Assembly (NCBI GenBank): GCA_034437515.1
Contig: DAOTTX010000050.1
Span: 1 to 29,394 of the forward strand
DNA from: DAOTTX01 sp034437515
Lineage (GTDB): Bacteria; Chloroflexota; Anaerolineae; Aggregatilineales; Phototrophicaceae
DNA length: 29,394 nucleotides
Direction of reading: 5' to 3'
The position numbers were made by a program, and so were the translations under genes. How positions within the stretch are numbered: position 1 is the first letter of the stretch; each line of letters begins with the position of its first letter. Shown here piece after piece: positions 15,670-24,094 of the stretch. The notes under the pieces were generated by a model that worked only from the letters and a program-made list of their open reading frames with translations, did no database searches and had not been told where the DNA came from.

Positions 15670-15896
15670 TCAGTTTCGGAAGAAAATCTGAAGGAAAAAT
15701 AAGTTTAAAATTTCACTATCGATAGTTCTGATGCCTACAATGCACAATACAGCTTAATTATTTTCCGTAGGAGGGGGTCAGGATAGGTCAATAGTGAAAA
15801 GCATTGTCGCGCCGAAGTATAAAAACTTGCAAAAAATTATTAAATTTATGTTAAACCTATGTGACTTATCAGCAAGTTCATACAGAATGCACAACC
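15670..15896. other. AT-rich intergenic segment with a 12-base palindrome
   Basis: No convincing gene. ACTATCGATAGT (15715-15726) is a perfect 12-base palindrome and could be an operator. A GTG-started frame from 15794 runs into the L,D-transpeptidase terminator and coding region and is probably spurious. Confidence 0.4.
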
Positions 15897-15923
15897 AAAA
15901 AGAGCACATCCGTAGATGCGCTC
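15897..15923 (-). terminator. Rho-independent terminator of the L,D-transpeptidase
   Basis: GAGCACATC (15902-15910) and GATGCGCTC (15915-15923) form a 9-base stem (one mismatch) with a four-base loop. On the minus strand it is followed by TTTTT. It lies 28 bases after the stop codon. Confidence 0.85.
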
Positions 15924-15951
15924 CTGTTGGTGGGTTTGCTTCGTCGTTGTA

Positions 15952-17691
15952 TCAGGTGTTGAGCCGCATTTTGGTGATCTTGGCGAGGTCGCTGTAAGGC
16001 TCGTATTCGTTGGAGATGATCTCGACCACCGTGCCGATCTCCGCCCAGTCATAGAGCATTTTGGCCTGGTCATCCGAGGACATCACACAGCCGAATGTGG
16101 TCGGGAAGCCGACCGACCCGCCACCCAGGTACGTCCCGTTGGGCAGCAGCACCGCCCCATGAAAGCCGTTGACCAACCCCGGCACCACTTCGTAGATGCC
16201 CATGAACCAGTTCATCTCCCACTGTCCGCAGATCAACGTCACATCATCGCAGAGGGTGTTACTACTGCCATAGGCCACCTCGTCCTTGTTGAGGATTTGA
16301 TAGATGCCCGGTGAGGTGGGCGCGTTCGCCACGCCGGATGAGATCTCCCACTCGAACACGACCTCGTTGTTTTCGTAGGCGACCATGTACTGTTCGTCCA
16401 GATCAACCACGATGCGCTTGTCTACGACCGGCTGTTCGAGCATGGTCACATCACGCGAGGGGATGCGGATTTGATCGCCGATAGAAAGTATATTCAGGTC
16501 TTTGTCCTGGTTGGCTTCTTCGACCAGAAAATAGGGGATGCCCATTTTACGGGCGATGCCGAAGGCGCTATCATTGGGCTGCACTTCATAGACCGTCTCT
16601 CGGTAACGGATGCGCAGGTTGAGTTCTTTGTCCTGGTCGGTGAGGTAGTCACGCATCAGGTTTGTGGTTTCGGTCGGTTCCAGATAGCGCAGATTTTCGC
16701 CCGGTGGGTTGAGCGTTTCGCTGAGTAAATCCACATAGGGCAAAAACTCGTCTTCACGTAAGGTCAGGCCGTTGCCCGTCGCCATCAACCAACTCACATA
16801 ATCACTTGCGGCGATGGGCCACGTAAAGAACTCGTTCGCGTAGGGGTCATATCCCTTGATTTCAATCCCGGTTTCAACGTCGATGAGTGCGTTCACCTCA
16901 TCGAGATATATCGCCGGGTCACTGACGCTCGGTTCTAATACGGTGATGACCACCTCCAGTCGTCGCTGTTCGACCACATCCGCCAGATTGAACTGGAGCC
17001 GCTCCAACGTCAGCGGCACGTCGATCATGCGTCCGCGTGAACCGGGCACCCCCTCGATTTGTCCGTTTGCCAGCGTGTAACGGGCATTTTGCGGCGCGTA
17101 ATCAATCTCGGTGGAATAATCCAGCAGGAAGTTTTGCGCGGTTAATCGGTCGAAGTTCAACACGGGTTCAATCGACTTGCCCAGCGGGAAGGCGCTCAAG
17201 CCGGCGTCTTTGGCGGCTTTGGTGGTTGCCCCGGCATCAAAGACGATGCCCATCGAATCCGGCTCGATCTGTATCAGGCGTTCGCCCTGTACGATCAACG
17301 ATACGCGGATGTTGTCCCGCCATGCGTCACGCAGCGCGGTTTCCGCGTCTGCTGAGGACATGCCGCCCACATCAATCCCCATCGCGCTGACTCGCGGCAT
17401 GATGTTGCCGGAAAGCATCGTCGTGAGGAAATAAATCAAGCCGACGGCGGCGAGGAGCGCCACTGTTCCACGCCACACCAGCGGATTATTGCGCAGATAC
17501 CAACCCGCATCACGCAGCGCCAACAGAAGCTGATCTACCGTTTGCGCGGCTTTGCCAGCGGCTTCGGTACCACGCCGGGGCGTCTCATCCGCCCGGACTG
17601 CCATATTGCGGCGCTGTTGGCGGGCTTCTCGGCGCTCACGGGCGCTACTACGTTTTTTTCTGCTGCGTCGGGACTCATATTGATCTACCAT
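15952..17691 (-). CDS. membrane-anchored L,D-transpeptidase (PG_binding_4, LysM and YkuD domains)
   Basis: The 579-residue protein likely cross-links or modifies peptidoglycan outside the membrane. A very basic cytoplasmic start (1-40) leads to one transmembrane helix (about 76-94). Next comes a VanW/YoaR-type PG_binding_4 region opening with MGIDVGGMSSADAETALRDAW (104-124), possibly repeated to about 350. A LysM domain follows (366-412; VYEVQPNDSAFGIARKMGI). The YkuD domain occupies about 424-560, with His511 (GFHGAVL) and nucleophile Cys535. The usual SHGC motif reads TFGC here. AGGAGGG lies five bases before the ATG. The cupin gene is 62 bases upstream on the same strand, and TG-G-TAAAAT (17719-17727) may be a separate extended -10. 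Confidence 0.88.
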   Translation of the reverse strand: MVDQYESRRSRKKRSSARERREARQQRRNMAVRADETPRRGTEAAGKAAQTVDQLLLALRDAGWYLRNNPLVWRGTVALLAAVGLIYFLTTMLSGNIMPRVSAMGIDVGGMSSADAETALRDAWRDNIRVSLIVQGERLIQIEPDSMGIVFDAGATTKAAKDAGLSAFPLGKSIEPVLNFDRLTAQNFLLDYSTEIDYAPQNARYTLANGQIEGVPGSRGRMIDVPLTLERLQFNLADVVEQRRLEVVITVLEPSVSDPAIYLDEVNALIDVETGIEIKGYDPYANEFFTWPIAASDYVSWLMATGNGLTLREDEFLPYVDLLSETLNPPGENLRYLEPTETTNLMRDYLTDQDKELNLRIRYRETVYEVQPNDSAFGIARKMGIPYFLVEEANQDKDLNILSIGDQIRIPSRDVTMLEQPVVDKRIVVDLDEQYMVAYENNEVVFEWEISSGVANAPTSPGIYQILNKDEVAYGSSNTLCDDVTLICGQWEMNWFMGIYEVVPGLVNGFHGAVLLPNGTYLGGGSVGFPTTFGCVMSSDDQAKMLYDWAEIGTVVEIISNEYEPYSDLAKITKMRLNT

Positions 17692-17732
17692 TCAATCCCT
17701 CCTAAACCATCCGTTTGGATTTTACCATACTG

Positions 17733-17768
17733 GCGCGCTTGCTAGCGCGCTTGTTAGCGCGCTTCCGT
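17733..17768. repeat. 12-base tandem repeat, about 2.6 copies
   Basis: GCGCGCTTGCTA (17733), GCGCGCTTGTTA (17745) and GCGCGCTTCCGT (17757) follow each other. The repeat spans the stop codon and last codons of the minus-strand cupin gene, so copy-number change would alter its C-terminus or the spacing to the next gene. Confidence 0.7.
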
Positions 17769-18098
17769 TAGATAATCACTGCGCGGTGGGGAGAACACAT
17801 CAATCGTGACGGTGTCTCGCAGTGACCGCGCACTGTGTGGGATGCCCCCCGGCACCGCGTAACTATCACCGGGGTGGCACACCTGTGTCTGCGCCCCGAT
17901 GGTGATCTCTAGCTCACCAAAGACGATATAACCGGTCTGGTCGTTGGGGTGGCTGTGGGTTTCCACCACTGCCCCGCTTACCAGAAAGAACTCACAGACC
18001 ATGAGTTCATCGGTGGTCGCCATCGTGCGCCGGTAGACGCCTTCGCGCATCTCGACCTGTGCCGCCTGCGCGGGTGTTACAAAATAGCCATCTGCCAT
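17754..18098 (-). CDS. small cupin-domain protein
   Basis: The 114-residue single-domain cupin has both conserved motifs: THSHPNDQTGYIVFGELEITIG (47-68, with His48, His50 and Gln54 as likely metal ligands) and PGDSYAVPGGIPHSA (76-90, His88). Stand-alone cupins of this size are usually metal-binding and may be dioxygenases, isomerases or small-molecule sensors; nothing here decides. No strong ribosome site precedes the ATG. It is transcribed away from the GH13 gene, with a shared dyad in between, and the L,D-transpeptidase follows on its own strand. Confidence 0.85.
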   Translation of the reverse strand: MADGYFVTPAQAAQVEMREGVYRRTMATTDELMVCEFFLVSGAVVETHSHPNDQTGYIVFGELEITIGAQTQVCHPGDSYAVPGGIPHSARSLRDTVTIDVFSPPRSDYLTEAR

Positions 18099-18105
18099 GA
18101 TGATG

Positions 18106-18139
18106 TTGATCTCGTATTGATACCCTCTACAATAGGGTA
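18106..18139 (+). promoter_or_regulatory. GH13 promoter overlapped by an inverted repeat
   Basis: TTGATC (18106-18111), 16 bases, then TACAAT (18128-18133). TACCCT (18121-18126) and AGGGTA (18134-18139) form a perfect dyad that brackets the -10, as an operator would. The dyad also lies just upstream of the divergent cupin gene. Confidence 0.5.
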
Positions 18140-18216
18140 CAACGTCTCATGCTCACTCGCAAAGCCTTTTGCTTACCGTTAAAATGAGAACGCTTTGCAA
18201 TATCAAGGAGTTCCTT

Positions 18217-19758
18217 ATGTCTGAATGGCGTAAAAAGCCTTTCATCTACCAGATTAACACCGCCGTCTGGCTGACTGACCTCAGCCGGAAATACGATACC
18301 GACATCACACTGGCGAACGTCCCTGATTCCGTGTTGGATCGGCTGGCGGATCTCCACATGGATTCGATCTGGCTGATGGGTGTGTGGCAACGCAGCCCCG
18401 CCGTCCGTGCCAGCGCGTTGAATTACGTCCACGAATACGAAGGCGCACTACCTGACATCGTCGAAGAGGATGTCGCCGGTTCTGCCTATGCCATCGGTGC
18501 TTATACCGTTGATACAAACCTCGGCGGTCGTAAGGCACTCGCTAAATTGCGCGACAGGTTGCAATCACGCGGGCTAAAGCTGATTCTCGATTATGTGCCT
18601 AACCACGTCGCGGTTGATCATCCCTGGGTGACGGAAAGGCCGCATCTGATGGTACGCGGCACGCGCAAGTGGATGGAAGAAGCCCCCGACCTGTTCTTCG
18701 AGACGACCACCGAGGACGAGCAAACCTTCATCAGCGCACACGGGCGTGACCCGTACTTCCCCGGTTGGATCGACACCGCACAGCTTAACGCCTTCAGCCG
18801 TCCGTTGCGGGCGGCGGCGACCGAAACACTGCTTGACATCGCCGACCAGTGCGATGGCGTCCGCTGTGATATGGCGATGCTGATGACCAACGAGGTGTTC
18901 ACCCGTACCTGGGGCAATTATCTCAACGAGAGTGCGCCCCGTACCGAATATTGGGAAGACATCATCCCCCAGGTGAAAGAACAGTACCCGGATTTTATCT
19001 TTATCGCTGAAGTCTACTGGGATATGGAATATACCATGCTCCAGCACGGCTTTGACTATACCTACGACAAGCGCCTGTATGATCGCATCCAGGAAGGCCA
19101 CATCCCCGCCATCCGTGACCACCTGCACGCAGCGATGAACTTCCAGGAGCATCAAGTACGCTTCATCGAAAACCACGACGAACCCCGCGCCGCCGCCACC
19201 CTCGGTGTGAACAAAGGCCGCGCCGCTGCCGTGCTTACCGCCACGCTGCCGGGCGCGGTGCTGCTGCACGATGGGCAGTTCGTCGGGCGGCATATCAAGT
19301 TGCCCGTGCAGATCAAACGCCAGCCGGAAGAAACACCCCACCTCGCGCTGGAAAACTTCTATCGCAAGCTGTTAGCGGAGGCGACCTCGTCTATCTATCA
19401 GAAGGGGCAGTGGCGCTTGCTCGATATTCAATCTGCCTATGCCGATAACCACACTAACATGGGGTTGATCGCCTATGGTTGGGCGCACCGGAACGAGTTC
19501 CGCCTGGTGGTCATCAACCTGACGCCGGTCTGGTCGAACGGTGTCATCAAGATTCACGGTTGGAAAGACCTCAACAAACACTTCTGGCGGCTTTATGATG
19601 TGTTGGGCGGGGTGCTGATGTATTCCAAGGGCAGTGAAATCGCCGAGCACGGCTTACAGGTGGATGTCGAAGCGTACCAATCACACATTTTCCGCTTTGA
19701 ACGATTGGATGAGTCGTTTGAAATGGAGTATCTTCAACGCGGCAAAAACAAACATTAA
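18217..19758 (+). CDS. GH13 family glycosidase (alpha-amylase type)
   Basis: This 513-residue protein is a GH13 alpha-glucan-active enzyme without signal peptide, so probably cytoplasmic. The four conserved regions are LDYVPNH (124-130), GVRCDMAM (214-221, nucleophile Asp218), FIAEVYWD (262-269, acid/base Glu265) and FIENHDEP (316-323, His320 and Asp321). AAGGAG lies six bases before the ATG at 18217. It is compact, with a short C-terminal beta domain. The subfamily (amylase, trehalose-related or other) is not clear: there is no starch-binding or pullulanase domain. The next gene starts inside its 3' end. Confidence 0.9.
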   Translation: MSEWRKKPFIYQINTAVWLTDLSRKYDTDITLANVPDSVLDRLADLHMDSIWLMGVWQRSPAVRASALNYVHEYEGALPDIVEEDVAGSAYAIGAYTVDTNLGGRKALAKLRDRLQSRGLKLILDYVPNHVAVDHPWVTERPHLMVRGTRKWMEEAPDLFFETTTEDEQTFISAHGRDPYFPGWIDTAQLNAFSRPLRAAATETLLDIADQCDGVRCDMAMLMTNEVFTRTWGNYLNESAPRTEYWEDIIPQVKEQYPDFIFIAEVYWDMEYTMLQHGFDYTYDKRLYDRIQEGHIPAIRDHLHAAMNFQEHQVRFIENHDEPRAAATLGVNKGRAAAVLTATLPGAVLLHDGQFVGRHIKLPVQIKRQPEETPHLALENFYRKLLAEATSSIYQKGQWRLLDIQSAYADNHTNMGLIAYGWAHRNEFRLVVINLTPVWSNGVIKIHGWKDLNKHFWRLYDVLGGVLMYSKGSEIAEHGLQVDVEAYQSHIFRFERLDESFEMEYLQRGKNKH

Positions 19759-20230
19759 ACTGCCGCTGCCCGGTCGCCGTCAACTGCGCTGGGCGTTGAT
19801 CTTATGCGGGTTGGCGATCTGGTTCTGGCTTGGCCCGGAGGACGATCAAAGCTGGCCCGTCGCGTTATTGGGCGCGGTCAGTAGTGTGATGGTTGGTCTG
19901 TGGTGGCTCGACGGTCGGGTCGGCGGTGTAAGACTGCCACCGACCCGGGCGCTGGTGTTGTGTACGCTCGCCGGCGCGGTGATCGGCACGGGGTCGGCGG
20001 TGCTGGCGGCAAGCCTGATGATACTCAAGAACGCCCGGCACGCGCATTTCTTCCCCGATTACCCGACAGGGCAAGTCCTCGCCATGCTGGAACGCGCCCC
20101 GGTGTGGGGCATCGCCGGGGCGTTGGTCGGGCTGGCGCTCGGCTTACTTTTAATCGCATTCAAACAGGAGCAACAGCAACGTGACCTCAATTTACCTGAT
20201 CCGTCATGGGCAGACCGCCTGGAACCTTGA
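19709..20230 (+). CDS. small four-span membrane protein
   Basis: The reading frame overlaps the GH13 gene by about 50 bases and the histidine-phosphatase gene by 50 bases. From the ATG at 19709 it gives 173 residues with four hydrophobic segments (about 28-42, 49-66, 81-105 and 132-151). The start is uncertain: no ribosome site precedes it, and a TTG at 19796 would shorten it. The open hydrophobic frame between two real genes, in the same direction, supports a gene, but I recognise no family. Confidence 0.55.
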   Translation: MSRLKWSIFNAAKTNIKLPLPGRRQLRWALILCGLAIWFWLGPEDDQSWPVALLGAVSSVMVGLWWLDGRVGGVRLPPTRALVLCTLAGAVIGTGSAVLAASLMILKNARHAHFFPDYPTGQVLAMLERAPVWGIAGALVGLALGLLLIAFKQEQQQRDLNLPDPSWADRLEP

Positions 20231-20813
20231 AAAACGCTTTCAGGGGCAGGCCGATATTCCCCTCAACGAAGACGGCAAAGCACAGGCGGCGGCGGTCGCC
20301 GCCTGGCTTGACAACCGTGACGTGACCTTCGATACGATCTATACCAGCGATCTCGAACGCGCCCGCGAAACCGCACAGATCATCGGGCAACACCTGGGGG
20401 TGACGCCACGTATTGAACACAACCTGCGAGAACTCAACTGCGGCTCCTGGGAAGGGCTACAAGCCGATGACATCCGCCGTGACTTCCCCGGTCAGCTTGA
20501 GGCATGGCGTGACGCCGTTGACACCTATACCATCCCGCAGGGCGAGTGTGTTATTGATGTGCAAAAACGGGTCTGGTCGTTCTACGAGTCGCTGGAGCAG
20601 CCCGACCAAACCGTGATGATCGTCGCGCACGGGGTGACATTGCTCTCGCTGGTGTGCAAAATGCTTGGCTGGAACCTCAATCAATCGTGGAACGACCGTG
20701 ACCGTCGCTTTGATAACACCAGCGTCACCATCATCGACTATGACGCAAGTACCGATCAGCACACCCTGCGTCTGTTCAACTCGACCGCGCATCTCGATCA
20801 GGAAAAAGCATAG
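20181..20813 (+). CDS. histidine phosphatase family protein (phosphoglycerate mutase-like)
   Basis: The 210-residue protein belongs to the histidine phosphatase superfamily. LIRHGQT (6-12) has the phosphohistidine His9; TSDLERARETA (55-65) and ELNCGSWEG (84-92, Glu84) follow, and VAHG (148-151, His150) closes the site. Members act on sugar phosphates, alpha-ribazole phosphate or other monoesters; the substrate cannot be read here. The GTG start has GGAG ten bases upstream and lies inside the previous frame. The MFS gene begins three bases after its stop. Confidence 0.88.
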   Translation: MTSIYLIRHGQTAWNLEKRFQGQADIPLNEDGKAQAAAVAAWLDNRDVTFDTIYTSDLERARETAQIIGQHLGVTPRIEHNLRELNCGSWEGLQADDIRRDFPGQLEAWRDAVDTYTIPQGECVIDVQKRVWSFYESLEQPDQTVMIVAHGVTLLSLVCKMLGWNLNQSWNDRDRRFDNTSVTIIDYDASTDQHTLRLFNSTAHLDQEKA

Positions 20814-20816
20814 CTG

Positions 20817-22088
20817 TTGGCTCAAAAACCGAACAATCTCAGGATGGCGGTAACCGTCATCAGTGTGACGTTGGCGCGGCTGGTCGTGAATATGACGCGG
20901 CGTTTCCCCTATCCGTTTATTGGAGGGATTGCGCGTCAGTTGAACGTGCCGCTCAACAGTGTGCAAAATCTTATGGCGGCACAGGGTGGCGTCGGCCTGT
21001 CCAGCCCCTTGTTTGGCCCTTTCTCCGAGCGGTACGGGCGCAAACGGGTGATGCTGGCCTGTCTGTTTGTGATGGCAGTTGCCAGCGGCCTTGCCGCGCT
21101 GGTGCCGGGCTTATGGGTGTTCGCGCTGGTGATGGTCGTGTTCGGTCTGGGGAAGGCGGTGTTCGACCCGGCGATGCAAGCCTATCTCGGTGATCGCATC
21201 CCGTACCGCCGCCGGGGGTTGGCGCTCGGCGTCACCGAATTAAGCTGGGCGCTGGCGTTGATTATCATCGCGCCGGTGGCGGGGTTTCTGCTGGCGACCT
21301 CCGCCGCCCCCCCCATGACTGCCGCCTATCTAACCGTCGCCAATATTGAGCCTTTCCCCGGCTTGCTGTCACGCAGCAGTGGCCTGCAACTGGTGATGCT
21401 GCTGTTGGCTGTGCTATGTGTGGCGGCTTTCGTGCTTGTCGCGGTGTTCGTCCCGGCCGACCGACCCGACAAGGACAGCGAGAGTAAGATTATCAACCCG
21501 GTGAAGGCACTGAACGTCATCCGTAAAGACCCCGTCGCGTTGGGGGCGGTGGCTTACATCATCTTACTGACCGGTGCGAACGAAATCTTTTTCATCAATT
21601 ACAGTGTGTGGATGGAATCAACGTTTGATCTGGTATTGGCGGCGTTGGGTGCGGTGACGACCATCATCGCGGTGTCTGAGGTCGGGGGCGAGGTGATTAT
21701 CATCGCGCTATCCGACCGGTTGGGGAAGAAACGGTTGGCGTTGGTCGGCGCGTTGATCTCTGGCGTGAGTTATTTTCTCGTCCCGGCGTTGGCAACCACG
21801 CTGGATAGTGCGCTGGTCGGTCTGTTCATCATGTTTCTCGCAGTGGAGGTGGCGATTGTCGGCTCGATTCCGCTGTTCACGGAAATTTTACCCGACGCGC
21901 GCGCCATCATGATGAGTGGGATCACCGCCGGGGGTGCGGGTGGGCGTCTACTCGGTGCGGTGATCGGCGGTGCGTTGCTCAGCATCAGCGGGGATTTCGT
22001 GTTGATTGGTGCGGTCGCTACCGCCGCCGGCATCAGTGCGTTTGTGGTGCTGCTGCTGCTCATCCCGGAAGGTGACGACCGCTCGTGA
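20817..22088 (+). CDS. major facilitator superfamily transporter
   Basis: The 423-residue integral membrane protein has about twelve hydrophobic spans and the MFS motif A signature GPFSERYGRKRVM in the loop between spans 2 and 3. A central hydrophilic loop (PADRPDKDSESKIINPVKALNVIRKD) separates the two six-helix halves. The substrate is unknown. The TTG at 20817 gives the longest frame; ATG 20844 is an alternative. It is probably cotranscribed with the phosphatase, and its 3' end overlaps the convergent TPR gene by 29 bases. Confidence 0.85.
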   Translation: MAQKPNNLRMAVTVISVTLARLVVNMTRRFPYPFIGGIARQLNVPLNSVQNLMAAQGGVGLSSPLFGPFSERYGRKRVMLACLFVMAVASGLAALVPGLWVFALVMVVFGLGKAVFDPAMQAYLGDRIPYRRRGLALGVTELSWALALIIIAPVAGFLLATSAAPPMTAAYLTVANIEPFPGLLSRSSGLQLVMLLLAVLCVAAFVLVAVFVPADRPDKDSESKIINPVKALNVIRKDPVALGAVAYIILLTGANEIFFINYSVWMESTFDLVLAALGAVTTIIAVSEVGGEVIIIALSDRLGKKRLALVGALISGVSYFLVPALATTLDSALVGLFIMFLAVEVAIVGSIPLFTEILPDARAIMMSGITAGGAGGRLLGAVIGGALLSISGDFVLIGAVATAAGISAFVVLLLLIPEGDDRS

Positions 22089-22614
22089 GTTGTTTGCGCC
22101 GTTCTTCGATCAGGCTCTCAAATTCTTTGACCCACTTGTCGGCGTCGCGCTTGCGCTTGTCCCCTGCTTGATCCATCAACTGGGCGGCCTTTTGCATGTA
22201 GGGTAGCGCGTGGGCGTTGTCGCGTTTGTGATGCAGCGTCAGCGCCAGATAGTAGAGTGTCTCGGCGCGTTTCGGGTCGGCGCGGTACGCATCGGTGAAG
22301 TGTGCCAGCGCCTCGTCCCAATTTTTGGCGTTATAGGCCATCAGACCGCGCCCGTAGTGCGCCAGTGTTTCATAGGGGTGCAGCTTGAGCGCCTGCTCAA
22401 AGTCCTCAGCGGCCTTGTTGGGGATGCCGTCCTCTAAGTAGAAGAAGCCCCGCGCCGCGTAATACTCCGAGCTGTTAGGCAGCAGTGCGATAGCGTTCTC
22501 CATCGCTAAGATAGCTTCGTCCATGCTTTTCTTGTTGTAGAACGCTAGCGCCTGTTTGTAGTGTTCATCGGCCTCGTAGCGGGTGAGGCCGAGCCGTTGT
22601 GCTAGCCGTGCCAT
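22060..22614 (-). CDS. TPR-repeat protein
   Basis: The 184-residue protein has three to four tetratricopeptide repeats, visible in YKQALAFYNKKSMDEAILAMENAIAL, YYAARGFFYLEDGIPNKAAEDFEQALKLHP and HYGRGLMAYNAKNWDEALAHFTDAYRADP (in order). A charged tail ends the protein. TPR proteins act as protein-interaction scaffolds. No signal peptide or enzyme domain is fused. It is transcribed toward the MFS gene with a short convergent overlap and divergently from the acyl-CoA dehydrogenase. Confidence 0.85.
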   Translation of the reverse strand: MARLAQRLGLTRYEADEHYKQALAFYNKKSMDEAILAMENAIALLPNSSEYYAARGFFYLEDGIPNKAAEDFEQALKLHPYETLAHYGRGLMAYNAKNWDEALAHFTDAYRADPKRAETLYYLALTLHHKRDNAHALPYMQKAAQLMDQAGDKRKRDADKWVKEFESLIEERRKQLTSGRHLPG

Positions 22615-22702
22615 GTTTTTCCACCAGAAATATCATAGTTTCATCACTCTACTTAGTGTATATTAAGATCAACTGCAAACAAAATTATTGGTCGAGGAAA
22701 TG

Positions 22703-23875
22703 ATGGATTTTGAACTGAACGACGAACAGCAGATGTTCCAACGGGTAGTGCGAGATTTTTGTGAGAACGAGGTCAAGCCCCACGCTACCGAAGTCGATGA
22801 AACCGGTGAACTGCACTGGCCTGCTATCCGCAAGATGGCGGATTTGGGCTTGCTGAGTCTGCACGTCCCTGAAGCATACGACGGTGCCGATCTGGACACG
22901 ATCAGCGCGTCCATCGCGGTCGAAGAACTCGGTCGTGTGTGTGGTTCGACCGCGCTGTCTGTTTCTGCGCATAACGGCCTCGGCACCGCGCCGATTGTCC
23001 ACTGGGGCAGCGCGGCGCAGAAAGACAAGTACCTGCCCAAGCTCATCAGCGGGGATTACCTGGGGGCGCTGGCGTTGACCGAACCCCAGGCCGGTAGCGA
23101 CCTGCTCAACGGGGCGACCACCTACGCCACCCGCGATGGTGACGACTGGGTACTCAACGGGCAGAAGGCGTGGATCACCAACCCGAAATATGCACCGGCG
23201 GTGATTGTGCTCACGCGCACCGACCGTGATGCCGGGTCACGCGGCTTTAGTATGCTGCTGGTTGATACGGACTCCGAAGGACTGACCATCCACCCGCCGG
23301 AGAAGAAAATGGGACTGAAAGGTTCCCCTACGCAGCAACTCACATTCGAGAATGTGCGTGTCCCGGTGGATCATGTGCTGGGTAATGATGGCGAAGGCTT
23401 CTACCAGACCATGCAAACACTTGATTCCGGGCGCATCAGCATCGGTGCGTTGAGTGTCGGTCTGGCGCAGGGGGCGTTCGAGGAGATGGTGCGCTACGCA
23501 CAGGAGCGCCATGCGTTCGGTGAACCCATCGCCAACAAGCAGGCCATCCAGTGGATGATCGCTGATGCCGCGATGGAGATCGAAGCGGCGCGTGTGATGG
23601 TCTACCGGGCGTCGTGGATGAAAGACAAGGGCAAGGACTACGGCAAGGCCGCCGCTATCGCCAAGCTCAAGGCGAGTGAGGTCGCGGAGAAGGTCTGCCA
23701 TGACTCGATCCAGGTACACGGCAGCTACGGCTACAGCCGGGAGTACCCGGTCGAGCGTATGTACCGCGACCAGCGCCTGATGACCATCGGTGAGGGCACC
23801 AGCCAGATTCAGCGGTTGGTGATCGCACGTAAAGTGCTCACGGAATTCAAACAGGGTGCGCCGACCCCGGCATAA
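22703..23875 (+). CDS. acyl-CoA dehydrogenase
   Basis: The FAD enzyme introduces a trans-2 double bond into acyl-CoA thioesters, passing electrons to ETF. Starting at the ATG at 22703 it has 390 residues, usual for the family; GAGGA is four bases upstream, too close for the ATG at 22700. Signature 1, ALTEPQAGSDL, and signature 2, QVHGSYGYSREYPVERMYRD, are clear, with EGTSQIQRLVIARKVL near the end holding the expected catalytic glutamate. Chain-length or branched-chain specificity cannot be read. No other beta-oxidation gene is adjacent. Confidence 0.93.
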   Translation: MDFELNDEQQMFQRVVRDFCENEVKPHATEVDETGELHWPAIRKMADLGLLSLHVPEAYDGADLDTISASIAVEELGRVCGSTALSVSAHNGLGTAPIVHWGSAAQKDKYLPKLISGDYLGALALTEPQAGSDLLNGATTYATRDGDDWVLNGQKAWITNPKYAPAVIVLTRTDRDAGSRGFSMLLVDTDSEGLTIHPPEKKMGLKGSPTQQLTFENVRVPVDHVLGNDGEGFYQTMQTLDSGRISIGALSVGLAQGAFEEMVRYAQERHAFGEPIANKQAIQWMIADAAMEIEAARVMVYRASWMKDKGKDYGKAAAIAKLKASEVAEKVCHDSIQVHGSYGYSREYPVERMYRDQRLMTIGEGTSQIQRLVIARKVLTEFKQGAPTPA

Positions 23876-23909
23876 CACAGACTAGCACAGCCGGGCTGAA
23901 ATAGCGCAC

Positions 23910-23933
23910 GGGCTGGGCATCCTCACCCAGCCC
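23910..23933. other. hairpin after the acyl-CoA dehydrogenase
   Basis: GGGCTGGG (23910-23917) and CCCAGCCC (23926-23933) form a perfect 8-base stem with an 8-base loop. No T-run follows on either strand, so it may be an mRNA-end stabilising hairpin rather than a terminator. Confidence 0.5.
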
Positions 23934-23941
23934 ACAAAGGG

Positions 23942-24094
23942 TTACCACTGAAGGTCAAAAAGAGAGGCGTTGTCAACCTTATCACGTCGCACCACGACGA
24001 TGCTTCCCTTCGGCGCGAACTGCTTGACCGTCCCGTAGCACAGGCTGTAAACCAGGTCGATGACGCCCATCATATAGGCATCATTCACCAGCAT
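23942..24094 (-). CDS. small ORF (50 aa) or 3' remnant of a longer gene
   Basis: An ATG at 24094 opens a 50-residue frame ending in TAA at 23942. It reads like a real protein (MGVIDLVYSLCYGTVKQF, then APKGSIVVVRRDKVDN) and its third codon positions are mostly G or C, as in neighbouring genes. The same frame stays open upstream with sensible residues (ENLKAHLVLKPTGLL) back to the rnj terminator near 24180, without a good start codon. This suggests a truncated gene or a non-ATG start. No ribosome site or homology is evident to me. Confidence 0.4.
   Translation of the reverse strand: MLVNDAYMMGVIDLVYSLCYGTVKQFAPKGSIVVVRRDKVDNASLFDLQW

Noticed and set aside
15794..15997. 67-residue GTG-started frame in the intergenic segment
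   Set aside because: It runs through the L,D-transpeptidase terminator into its coding region, and the product is not protein-like.
18574..19341. 255-residue minus-strand frame antisense to the GH13 gene
   Set aside because: All four GH13 catalytic regions are on the plus strand. The antisense has no motif.
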